Shown: one piece after another, positions 1 to 7,062 of the stretch
Position numbering within the stretch: the stretch's first letter is position 1
Layout: every line of letters starts with the position of its first letter
Assembly: GCA_903923905.1 (NCBI GenBank)
Contig: CAIXZH010000107.1
Coordinates: forward strand, 1-53,323
Length of the DNA: 53,323 bases
Reading direction: 5' to 3'
From: an uncultured Bacteroidia bacterium
GTDB taxonomy: Bacteria > Bacteroidota > Bacteroidia > Bacteroidales > Prolixibacteraceae
Position numbers and translations under genes: made by a program
The notes under the pieces: generated by a model
What the model saw: the letters and a program-made list of their open reading frames with translations, nothing else
What the model was told of the DNA's origin: nothing
Database searches by the model: none

Positions 1-74
1 CCCGTTAAAGATTGACCGCTCATCAGCTGCTGAAGAGCTTTGTCTCGCATCGACTTAAATTCTTCTGATTCCAT
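1..74 (-). CDS. IS256-like transposase, N-terminal 24 residues only
   Basis: An ATG at 74 on the minus strand opens a frame without stops to the window edge. It begins MESEEFKSMRDKALQQL and continues with a GQSLTG segment. IS256-type (mutator) transposases often begin with a short amphipathic helix and then a GKSLxGKDG-like motif, which this matches by eye. The catalytic DDE domain would lie outside the window. The call rests on 24 residues plus the inverted-repeat-like end just upstream, so it is tentative; an unrelated short protein is possible. Confidence 0.5.
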   Translation of the reverse strand, partial: MESEEFKSMRDKALQQLMSGQSLT

Positions 75-141
75 AACTCTTGTTGTCTAAAGTTCAATAA
101 TAATAAAATTTTGCTTTAGACAGAGTTCATTTTACAGTCTC
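1..141 (-). mobile_element. End of an IS256-like insertion sequence, cut by the window edge
   Basis: The window opens inside a minus-strand reading frame whose first residues look like an IS256-family transposase. About 65 bp upstream of its start codon, the minus strand reads GAGACTGTAAAATGAACTC (plus positions 123-141), which resembles the terminal inverted repeats of this family. I therefore place the outer end of the element near 141, some 30 bp beyond the stop codon of the TolC-like gene. A short inverted repeat (TGTCTAAAG at about 84-92 and CTTTAGACA at 113-121) lies between this end and the transposase start. The other end is outside the window, so neither the paired inverted repeat nor a target duplication can be checked. 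Confidence 0.5.
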
Positions 142-170
142 TAGGAAACCAATTATTGTCATTAATCTGT

Positions 171-953
171 TTATTTTGAGGTAAGATTAAATTTTATTCC
201 GACAATTTCTTCAAGAATCATATAAGCCGTTTTGAAATCCATTTTCGATGTTTCAAGCTCAGCTTCACTTCTGGCAACACTTTCTGAAATACTTGAATAA
301 TCTGCAAGCGATACGACTCCATTCAAAAATTGTTTTTGGACCATTTCCATATTTATTTTGGCCGTTTCCGCGTATTTTATTTTTATTTTTAAAAGTCGTT
401 GTTTGATAATCAAATCATTGTACTGTTTTATGACAATTTGTCTGAGTTCAGTTCGTTGTTCCAATGCATAACTTTTTGCCTGTTCAACTTCTGCTCTGGC
501 TCCCCTTATTGTGTTTTTACGGCTGATTAAATCATATAATGGAATTCTTATGAACCCTCCGGTTCCATAATTAAGTTGTGTACTCCGGGTCGTTAACATT
601 GCCGGACTTGATCCCTGTGCTGCATTGGATGATACATTATCAAATGTTCCATATAAGTAATCTGACTGCACACCCAGATTCCTGGTCCAATCCATCTTAA
701 ACCCTTTTAATTTGGAATTGTTGATATCAATTTGCAGATCGCGGAATTTTACATAAGGATTTTTTGCAATAGCCGAGTCTATAATTGTTTCAAGTGGCGG
801 AAGCATAAATTCGATGTTATCTTTCATTATATCGAAGTCTTTGAACTCCTGTGCGAGCGACCAACAAGGCGTTGCCAGTAAAATCAAACTGACAATTTGA
901 AAATAAAAATTAAACTTCACCGGAAAATGCTTATCGAATATTTGAATCACCAT
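171..953 (-). CDS. Short TolC-family outer-membrane efflux-like protein
   Basis: The 260-residue product has an N-terminal hydrophobic segment (about residues 15-34, ending near CWSLAQ) that reads as a signal peptide. It then shows features of the OEP/TolC family: an early helix with SAIAKNPYVK, a predicted strand around YGTGGFIRIPLYD, and long helices rich in Glu, Gln, Lys and Ala. TolC proteins usually have two such repeats in 430-490 residues; here only about one is present, so a complete channel is doubtful unless it oligomerises differently. Short TolC-like proteins do occur in Bacteroidota polysaccharide export loci, which fits the sugar transferase 68 bp upstream. The gene is last in its set; the IS-like end lies about 30 bp past its stop codon. 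The function is inferred. Confidence 0.7.
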   Translation of the reverse strand: MVIQIFDKHFPVKFNFYFQIVSLILLATPCWSLAQEFKDFDIMKDNIEFMLPPLETIIDSAIAKNPYVKFRDLQIDINNSKLKGFKMDWTRNLGVQSDYLYGTFDNVSSNAAQGSSPAMLTTRSTQLNYGTGGFIRIPLYDLISRKNTIRGARAEVEQAKSYALEQRTELRQIVIKQYNDLIIKQRLLKIKIKYAETAKINMEMVQKQFLNGVVSLADYSSISESVARSEAELETSKMDFKTAYMILEEIVGIKFNLTSK

Positions 954-997
954 TAATGTAATCGGATATTTTATGTACTGTATTATTCCTTTTAATG

Positions 998-1005
998 CAA
1001 ATATA
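998..1005 (-). promoter_or_regulatory. Possible -7 box for the TolC-like gene
   Basis: The minus strand reads TATATTTG, matching the Bacteroidota -7 consensus TAnnTTTG, about 45 bp upstream of the start codon at 953. I see no TTG box at the right distance, so it may be a weak internal promoter or chance. Confidence 0.3.
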
Positions 1006-1021
1006 CTAAAATCATCACTTC

Positions 1022-2239
1022 TTAGACTGTATCCTTTTGAAACAGTGCAGGCACAGTTCTTAGAATTAATTTAAGATCGTACCAAAAGGAGTAGTTGTCT
1101 CCAATAAAGTGGTCAGCATATTCGTTATCCAACCGCATTCTTTCATCTTCAGACATCACTCCACCTTTTCCCCGTAGTTCGACTTGCCATAAGCCGGTTA
1201 TTCCAGCCGGAGCAAGGAATCGTTTGGACAGAAATCCGCGGGTTAATAATTCCGCCTCATAGACCGGAAGTGGCCGGTTACCAACAATTGACATATCTCC
1301 TTTTATAACATTGATCAGCTGAGGGAGTTCATCGATACTGGTATTGCGGATAAATTTTCCTACTTTAGTTATTCGAGGATCATCTGATATCTTTATAAAT
1401 GCAGATTTTGTTTTTGCGACACCTTTTTTCTGGATATTGTACCAGTAATCACAAATCTTATGGGTCCCAATATGCAGGATAGGTGAACAAGTACCTCCGT
1501 CTGCCAATTCGACACATTTAGGGCAGGGTTTGGTAAAGTCGATCTCGGATTGCTCTGAGGCAGTAGAATATTGATTCTTATCCTTGGCAAGTTTGTTTAA
1601 TTCTTTGTCTGCACCTACCCGCATTGAACGAAGTTTATAAAAGTCAAAAGGCTCACGTCCAACCCTTTTCGAAATATAATAGACCTTTCCCTTCGATTCC
1701 AGCCTGATCGCAATTACGATTAACAATAATATGGGAGAAAGAACGATTAATGCACTGATGGCTACCAGTAAGTCAAATAGTCGTTTGGAGAGCGGCATTT
1801 TATATTTAATTTCCTTAATATCAGATATTTCGTTTGAAGTATGAGGGTACTTTGTTCTGAAATCAACTAAAAACCGGATTCTTCCAACCATACTTTCAGC
1901 CTTTGGTAGAGGGAGTACAAAAAAATCGTCTATTTTAGTTTCGAAAGCTGTTCTGATTAATTGCTCCCGGAATTCATGTGAAATCAATATGAAAGCTATA
2001 TTGTCGAATTCAGGTCTGTCGCGAAGCCATTGATGCATACCCAAACCGTCTCCGCCTGACAGAACCATTTCCGAAATAACTGCATCCGGAATATTTCCTG
2101 ATTTGAGATAATTTACAGCCTCAAGGGCATTAGATTTTTGAACCACTGAAATCTCGGTATGAGAACGAAGTTCATCAATACCCGAGGTTGACCAGCCTAT
2201 ATAAAGAATTTTTATTAGTTTTTCCATAATATTTGTCAA
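1022..2239 (-). CDS. Sugar transferase (polyprenyl-phosphate glycosyl-1-phosphate transferase) with N-terminal degenerate receiver domain
   Basis: Residues about 9-125 fold like a response-regulator receiver, but the functional residues are gone: the acidic pair is GW (15-16), the phosphoacceptor position is Glu57 (VISEMVL) and the conserved Lys is Leu109. After a linker comes a membrane helix (about 156-178) and a bacterial sugar transferase domain (PF02397), with KRLFD, IDELPQ (302-307), GNRP (320-323) and GITGLWQV (346-353). This domain transfers a sugar-1-phosphate to undecaprenyl phosphate, starting exopolysaccharide or O-antigen repeat units at the inner membrane. An insertion at about 215-275 carries Cys239, Cys242, Cys251 and Cys263, a possible metal site. 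The gene lies between a stand-alone response regulator (50 bp upstream) and a TolC-like gene. Met5 (2227) is an alternative start. Confidence 0.88.
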   Translation of the reverse strand: MTNIMEKLIKILYIGWSTSGIDELRSHTEISVVQKSNALEAVNYLKSGNIPDAVISEMVLSGGDGLGMHQWLRDRPEFDNIAFILISHEFREQLIRTAFETKIDDFFVLPLPKAESMVGRIRFLVDFRTKYPHTSNEISDIKEIKYKMPLSKRLFDLLVAISALIVLSPILLLIVIAIRLESKGKVYYISKRVGREPFDFYKLRSMRVGADKELNKLAKDKNQYSTASEQSEIDFTKPCPKCVELADGGTCSPILHIGTHKICDYWYNIQKKGVAKTKSAFIKISDDPRITKVGKFIRNTSIDELPQLINVIKGDMSIVGNRPLPVYEAELLTRGFLSKRFLAPAGITGLWQVELRGKGGVMSEDERMRLDNEYADHFIGDNYSFWYDLKLILRTVPALFQKDTV

Positions 2240-2289
2240 TAAAAAAGATTAGATTGTTGTCGCCTGCATATCATGCGAAACAACCTTAT

Positions 2290-2682
2290 TTACCATTTTA
2301 AGGCATAATGTACAGGAAACAGATTCTTTGATATCAATTCTGCCAATTCTTCAGGATTAAATGGTTTGGCCAGAAAATCCTGAGCTCCCAAGCGGTAACA
2401 TTTGATGCGTTCTTTGCTACTTTCTACGCCTGATAACATTATTAGCGGAGTGTGTTTTGTAAAGCCTCGTTGACGAACTTTATCGATAAACAGATAACCA
2501 TCCATGTTCGGCATTTGAATGTCGCAGATTATCAAATCCGGTAGGTTGCCTTCTAACCATTCAAGCGCTTCAATTCCATCATTTTTGCTTACTACGTCAT
2601 AATTTTTTGAAAGAAAATTCTCCAATAATAGACGGATACTTTTTTCATCATCGATAACTAAAATCTTATGTTTCATTTGCAT
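2290..2682 (-). CDS. Single-domain response regulator (CheY-like receiver)
   Basis: The 130-residue protein is one receiver domain with no output domain. The acidic pair Asp11-Asp12 (VIDDE), phosphoacceptor Asp54 (ICDIQMP) and Lys106 (FLAKPF) are all present, so it should accept a phosphate. It is the first gene of a minus-strand set with the sugar transferase, 50 bp downstream, whose own receiver is dead. A plausible idea is that this active receiver pairs with the inactive one to control polysaccharide initiation, but nothing in the sequence proves it. No histidine kinase adjoins it; the nearest is the receiver-kinase at about 43.3 kb. The start could be Met3 (MKHKIL). Confidence 0.88.
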   Translation of the reverse strand: MQMKHKILVIDDEKSIRLLLENFLSKNYDVVSKNDGIEALEWLEGNLPDLIICDIQMPNMDGYLFIDKVRQRGFTKHTPLIMLSGVESSKERIKCYRLGAQDFLAKPFNPEELAELISKNLFPVHYALKW

Positions 2683-3053
2683 ATAATTTGTGTTTTAGTG
2701 GCCAAATGGAATAGCCATGAAAAATATTTTAAACTGTTTGGTTTGTGATTTCATGGCTATTTAATGGAAAAATATTTTAGAACTTTGTAAAGTTTAAGGG
2801 CTGTTTACTAATTTTAAGTGTATTTTTATCAATACAAATAATTACAGAATTAATGCCTAGAGAATTCAAATTTAATATGAGTCAAAGCTAATGTTTTTAT
2901 TCAGTATGTAAATATATTGTTGTAAGAAAATCATTCTTTTTGTAAAGAAATTAATTAATTATAGAATGACTTTACTGATAAATTAATTTAATCACATAAA
3001 TTAATTTTAAATATAACAATATCAGTTAATTATTTCAAATCTATGTTAATCTA
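2683..3053. other. AT-rich spacer without a recognisable gene
   Basis: This stretch is very AT-rich, with many TTAATTAA-like runs and stops in all frames. Apart from one 13-bp inverted repeat (2710-2761) I see no coding signal or RNA gene. Together with the fossils at 3054-3366 it looks like decaying accessory DNA. The promoter of the response-regulator operon should lie at its left end, but no clear -33/-7 pair was found. Confidence 0.5.
2710..2761. repeat. 13-bp inverted repeat with 26-nt spacer
   Basis: AATAGCCATGAAA at 2710-2722 is the exact reverse complement of TTTCATGGCTATT at 2749-2761. It lies about 30 bp upstream of the response-regulator start codon (2682), so it could be an operator, a 5' hairpin of that transcript, or debris of a mobile element. 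Confidence 0.6.
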
Positions 3054-3240
3054 TTATTTTATTAAATTGCGATTATCATAGAGATAATATTTGATGTAGT
3101 TCTTATAAAGTTCACTTGCAATCATCCGGGTGGAGGCATATTTTGCTTTAGATGGCCCAAAAATGATTCTAATCCATTGGTTGTTTTTAGGATATCAGGA
3201 TTTTCGAAGTATCGGAACATGCCTGGTATGGTTTTTTTAT
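3054..3240 (-). pseudogene. Fossil of a transposase C-terminus (IS256/IS1249-like)
   Basis: Reading the minus strand from about 3240 gives KKTIPGMFRYFENPDILK, then TTNGLESFLGHLKQNM, and a stop at 3122-3124. Switching frame just before that stop restores homology-like sequence, RMIASELYKNYIKYYLYDN, ending at a stop at 3054-3056. The pattern IPxMFxY...NP.I.KTTNxLESFFxxLK...HRG is the C-terminal signature of a group of mutator-like transposases. In-frame stops occur upstream (about 3252), so at least one stop and one frameshift break the gene. It is dead, and only the C-terminal third is recognisable. Confidence 0.6.
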
Positions 3241-3252
3241 ATGAATAATTGA

Positions 3253-3366
3253 TTTATGGACACTCGTATGTGCCTAATTTCTGTTTGAATAATTTAAATC
3301 ACCGACTATAATTGATGCAACTGAAGCTTGTTTTTCTAACTGTCTTCCCAATCTGAGAAACTCTAA
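3253..3366 (-). pseudogene. Possible fossil of an endonuclease/exonuclease/phosphatase family protein
   Basis: In a minus-strand frame different from the transposase fossil, 3366 to about 3253 reads LEFLRLGRQLEKQASVAS, then IIVGDLNYSNRN, a stop, and AHTSVHKSII. The pattern of Gly-Arg/Lys, Lys-Gln, then IVxGDLN followed by a SHT-like segment is typical of the C-terminal half of EEP-fold phosphodiesterases (the GDxND metal and catalytic motif). Stops interrupt it on both sides and no intact domain remains. It abuts the transposase fossil, so the element may once have inserted into this gene. The match is by eye over some 38 residues, so confidence is limited. Confidence 0.4.
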
Positions 3367-3486
3367 TCATCGATATGACCAATCGAGACTTTAAGCCGTT
3401 TTATTTCTGATTTTTTCATAACAATGCTTTTGTCGAAATTAATTCCGATAAACTTTTAGTTAGATCTTAATCATTGGGCTTTTAAA

Positions 3487-4023
3487 CTATTCTCTGCAAT
3501 TGAAGGTAAGTTTAAATAAATCAAATGTTTTCTGGTTTAGCTTTTTATCACTAATCCCCGTTTGAAAGAAAATGGTTATAGTTTTTTGGGAAGAATTAAA
3601 ACAATAGATTATACCTTCAAGTTTTTGGTCTTTTACAAAGGTTATGTAACGGCAGCTTTTAACTTTACGACCAGCAAGATTTGCCTCTTCAAACGAGGTA
3701 AATTCAATTCCGGGATTCCGGTATATATTTGCAGATTTCATACTTTGCTGATGAATTTGCATCATTTTTTCAGGATCTTCAATTTTATTGACCCACGTTA
3801 CTGTAATGAGTCCCGTAGAATGTGCACCTGATCTTTCTGCGGAAAAGTAGTAAGCCCTATCGCCAATAGAATCATTAGCGGTTATTTTCCACCCTGCGGA
3901 AAGCGAAAATGATATTCCATCTTTTAAATAAGTAAAATCCTTATCACTGGCTAAAGCGATGTGACCAATTAACAAAAGTATCATAGTCACTTTTACATTT
4001 ATTATAAATATCCTCGATTTCAT
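3487..4023 (-). CDS. Secreted hypothetical protein (DUF1795/PsbP-like fold possible)
   Basis: The 178-residue product starts with a signal peptide (hydrophobic about 9-24, cleavage near ALAS-DKDF). The mature part has the layout of small periplasmic or lipoprotein-like proteins of the PsbP/DUF1795 type: an early YLKDGISFSLSAGWKI segment, alternating strands, and an acidic helix with EKMMQIHQQS. Two cysteines (in KSCRYI and IIYCFN) may form a disulfide with each other, and a third sits at the C-terminus. I do not recognise a specific family and assign no function. It stands alone, with fossils on one side and a long hairpin on the other. Confidence 0.65.
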   Translation of the reverse strand: MKSRIFIINVKVTMILLLIGHIALASDKDFTYLKDGISFSLSAGWKITANDSIGDRAYYFSAERSGAHSTGLITVTWVNKIEDPEKMMQIHQQSMKSANIYRNPGIEFTSFEEANLAGRKVKSCRYITFVKDQKLEGIIYCFNSSQKTITIFFQTGISDKKLNQKTFDLFKLTFNCRE

Positions 4024-4109
4024 ATTTTCTAATTTTAAAATAGAAAGATGGGAAAATGCTCTTTTAAAAGCGTGAACTTAGTGATAAATAACCTGAATTA
4101 ATAATTGTT

Positions 4110-4160
4110 TTAATATTAAGCCCGATTGAATTTTTAAATTCAACGGGCCTAAATATTAAA
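4110..4160. terminator. Long near-perfect hairpin between two minus-strand genes
   Basis: The arms TAATATTAAGCCCGATTGAA and the facing TTCAACGGGCCTAAATATTA pair over about 20 bp with one bulged base. The hairpin sits about 75 bp past the stop codon of the C69 peptidase (4233) and upstream of the secreted protein gene. It most likely ends the peptidase transcript; the A/T-rich ends of the stem supply a U-tract on either strand. Confidence 0.6.
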
Positions 4161-4232
4161 GTCGTATAATTAATAGCAGATCTGAATCTGTTAGATATCG
4201 TTAAAATTCTGGTTAAAAATTGGCACAAAAAT

Positions 4233-5909
4233 CTATTCAACCTCCTTTAAATGTTCCTTGTTGTTTTCAATAATTTTGCGGTACCACCACTCAGGATAAA
4301 ATGGTTGGAGAGGTGATACAGGTAATTTTCCTGCCTCATTTCTTTCAAATTGGCCGTTTTTCTCTTTCATTATATTTCCGTCCTTATATTTTATCAGCAG
4401 GTAGTGACCAAGATCTTTCCATCTTTTTACGGTATTATCAACCTGATTAACTGAATATTCCGTTAAAAATTGACAAGCCATCTCTTTTTCTCCTTTATTC
4501 CATAAGGTTAAGGCACCCTGATCGATAAGAGGCATGTAGCAAAAAAACTTATTTTCAAGTTGTGATTGAACCTTTTGAAGATCTATGATTATGTCACTAT
4601 ACCTAGAATAACAAAAATTCGAGACCTGATTGAAAGTCCAGAAAGCAGAATTATCGGACCATGTAAGCATATCGCCGTCGCCGACTTCTAAGGATAAAGG
4701 AACTTTCTTTATTCCACAATATATTGGCATATAACAGGTTAAATAGGTATCATCAACTCCGAACCACATAATTCCACCGATAGGATTTGGGAGGTAGGAC
4801 CGACACTGAGCAATAAAAGAGAATCCGGTTTGCTGTGTTGAAATGGCCCTTTCATGAACATACTTAACCGAGTCTACCTTCCATTCCATGGGACGCCAAC
4901 GATAAGGAGCTCTAAATGGCCCCCCGCCTAAATCTTTGGTCATATCAAGTGCAGTTCCTTCATAATGGTCCCGCATTAAATTCATCACATCTTTTAGCGA
5001 GAGCAAAGAATCTGGTTTAATCCATAAAGGCATCCGGTTCGTCGCATATTTGTTTTCATCATAGGTCACCTTTCCCAAGACGTAATTTTCATACTGCTTC
5101 ATCTGTTTGTTGATCTTATTGAAGCCAGACCAGATCCGGGCTTCGCAAAAACGAGCTCCGCCGAAGGTCACCGGAGCATAGGTATCTGAGAAGCTAAAAT
5201 CATTATTCTTCCCTTCAAACCACCCTTTCTCCCGGGCAAATGAGATAACATCCGTCGAATACAGACAATTTTTGGGATCATTTAATGGAAATCGGGTTAT
5301 TCTGGCCTGATTCGCATGCCCCGAAATATACCCGTCCGGTACCCGCATAGCAACCCAAACAGCTCCTTTTTGTCCTTCACCTTTTCCAATCATCTCAAGT
5401 ATCCAAACTTCATTAGGATCTCCGATTGAAAAAGATTCTCCTTCTGATGCATATCCGTAGTTTTTAACCAGATCCGTCATAATAGTAATCGCTTCACGGG
5501 CATTTCTTGAGCGCTGCAAGGCAATATATATTAAGCTACCATAATCCACAATCGCCTCTTTTTGTTCCTGAAGTTCCTTTCTCCCACCATAGGTTGTCTC
5601 GCCAATAGCAACCTGATTTTCATTCATATTACCAGTCACCTGATAGGTGTGCCTGGCCTGAGGAATCTTTCCCATAAATTTGCCGGTATCCCATTCATAA
5701 ATATCCAGTTGCGCGCCTTCAGGATAATCAGCAGCAGGCCAATAGTAGAGCTCACCATAAAGGGTGTGAGAATCTGCTGCATAAGTTATCATAGCAGAGC
5801 CATCTTTCGTTGCACCCTTTGATATCAGGAAATTAGTACAGGCTTTTACTGGAAAAATCTGTAAAAGAACCAGAATTAGGAATAGAATTAATCTTTTTTC
5901 TTTATACAT
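4233..5909 (-). CDS. Secreted dipeptidase, peptidase family C69
   Basis: The 558-residue protein has a short signal peptide (residues 1-23) followed at once by Cys24 in CTNFLISKGAT. In family C69 this Cys becomes the N-terminal nucleophile after processing. Next come DGSAMITYAADSH and GELYYW, matching the N-terminal nucleophile hydrolase core, and EGESFSIGDPNEVWILEMIGKG, also typical. The family cleaves dipeptides, and Bacteroidota homologues of this length are secreted or periplasmic. Here it would supply amino acids from peptides. It is transcribed alone from a promoter just upstream (5936-5943), with a strong hairpin downstream. Length and motifs look complete. Confidence 0.9.
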   Translation of the reverse strand: MYKEKRLILFLILVLLQIFPVKACTNFLISKGATKDGSAMITYAADSHTLYGELYYWPAADYPEGAQLDIYEWDTGKFMGKIPQARHTYQVTGNMNENQVAIGETTYGGRKELQEQKEAIVDYGSLIYIALQRSRNAREAITIMTDLVKNYGYASEGESFSIGDPNEVWILEMIGKGEGQKGAVWVAMRVPDGYISGHANQARITRFPLNDPKNCLYSTDVISFAREKGWFEGKNNDFSFSDTYAPVTFGGARFCEARIWSGFNKINKQMKQYENYVLGKVTYDENKYATNRMPLWIKPDSLLSLKDVMNLMRDHYEGTALDMTKDLGGGPFRAPYRWRPMEWKVDSVKYVHERAISTQQTGFSFIAQCRSYLPNPIGGIMWFGVDDTYLTCYMPIYCGIKKVPLSLEVGDGDMLTWSDNSAFWTFNQVSNFCYSRYSDIIIDLQKVQSQLENKFFCYMPLIDQGALTLWNKGEKEMACQFLTEYSVNQVDNTVKRWKDLGHYLLIKYKDGNIMKEKNGQFERNEAGKLPVSPLQPFYPEWWYRKIIENNKEHLKEVE

Positions 5910-5935
5910 TGTAAATTGTATTATTACCGTTTGGA

Positions 5936-5943
5936 CAAAAATA
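5936..5943 (-). promoter_or_regulatory. -7 box of the C69 peptidase promoter
   Basis: The minus strand reads TATTTTTG, a full match to TAnnTTTG, 27 bp upstream of the start codon at 5909. An upstream TTTA about 18 bp away may act as a poor -33 box. Only the -7 part is well supported. Confidence 0.45.
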
Positions 5944-6015
5944 GAAAAATACTTGATGGTATAAATTTTAAATCCATTCGATTACTTCTTTTTTTAATGA
6001 GTTTTGTCAGTTATT

Positions 6016-7062
6016 CTAAACGTGATAAATTATGCCACCTATGTGGTCCCGGCTAGCTCCGGTTACCGAACTAAGTACATTTATCTTGCCTTTTGAAGCG
6101 AGTACTCCAAGAAATGCAAAAATTAAGGCTTCTTTGAAATCAATTAGTTGCTGATCAGGGAGTATGATCTTACATAAAGTTTTAGACCTTAAATTACTGA
6201 TAAGAAACCTGTTATTAGCACCACCACCTGTTATCAGTAATTTCCCGGGAGATTGAGTTGCACTAGAAATCTGAACTGCAATATGTTCATAGATGGTAGC
6301 TGCCTGATCTTCAATTGAGATGTTAGCCTTGGTTAATAATGGAAATATCTGATTATCAGACCATTCTCTTCCTAGTGATTTTGGGGGCACTTGCAAATAG
6401 TAATCCAGATTATTTAATCTTCTGAGTAGTGGTTCATTAACAGTTCCAGATGCGCCAAGTAGGCCATCTTTATCATATGGTCTCCCATTTTGTTGAGCCA
6501 ATTCGTTAAGAATAATATTGGCAGGACATATGTCGAAAGCCAGTCGGGTGTTCTCTTTTTCGAATGAAATATTGGCAAACCCCCCAATGTTCAGGCAATA
6601 GTCGAATTCTCTGAAGAGAAATTGATCACCAACCGGCACAAGCGGGGCACCTTTTCCTCCAAGAGAAACATCGAAGTTCCTGAAATTGCTGATAGTGGAT
6701 ATTCCAGTGATAGCTGCAATTGAGGCTCCATTACCAAGCTGGAAAGTTAATTTCTTATTGGGTTGATGAAAAATTGTATGTCCATGAGAAGCAATCAGTT
6801 GGGGGATTTCTTTCCCGCGTAGAAACTCCTGGATAAGTTTTCCAATATAATTACCATATTCGTTATGGAGCAGAAGAAATTCATATGCAGCCAGTAAGTG
6901 TGCATTCCTAAGTTTTTCAATCCACAGGTTTGAATAGCTGACAGTTTGAGCATCAATTATTTCAAATTTCCAGTTAATTCCGGATTCTGAGAATCTACAA
7001 AGTGAGATATCAATTCCATCAAGAGAGGTACCCGACATGATACCAATTGCTAGAGTGCTCAT
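6016..7062 (-). CDS. anmK: Anhydro-N-acetylmuramic acid kinase
   Basis: The N-terminus has the family hallmark GIMSGTSLDGID (residues 7-18), the first phosphate-binding loop of the hexokinase-like fold. Later motifs include the GKGAPLVPVGD segment, NIGGFANIS, AFDICPANI and TGGGANN. AnmK opens and phosphorylates 1,6-anhydro-MurNAc with ATP and water to give MurNAc-6-phosphate, a cytoplasmic step of peptidoglycan recycling. The 348-residue length is normal. Its start overlaps the stop codon of the M23 peptidase gene by 4 bp (ATGA), so the two are translationally coupled: one product cuts the wall, the other recycles it. Confidence 0.93.
   Translation of the reverse strand: MSTLAIGIMSGTSLDGIDISLCRFSESGINWKFEIIDAQTVSYSNLWIEKLRNAHLLAAYEFLLLHNEYGNYIGKLIQEFLRGKEIPQLIASHGHTIFHQPNKKLTFQLGNGASIAAITGISTISNFRNFDVSLGGKGAPLVPVGDQFLFREFDYCLNIGGFANISFEKENTRLAFDICPANIILNELAQQNGRPYDKDGLLGASGTVNEPLLRRLNNLDYYLQVPPKSLGREWSDNQIFPLLTKANISIEDQAATIYEHIAVQISSATQSPGKLLITGGGANNRFLISNLRSKTLCKIILPDQQLIDFKEALIFAFLGVLASKGKINVLSSVTGASRDHIGGIIYHV

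Noticed and set aside
3562-3831. Plus-strand open frame antisense to the secreted hypothetical protein
   Set aside because: The minus-strand gene has a signal peptide and coherent layout; the antisense frame shows nothing.
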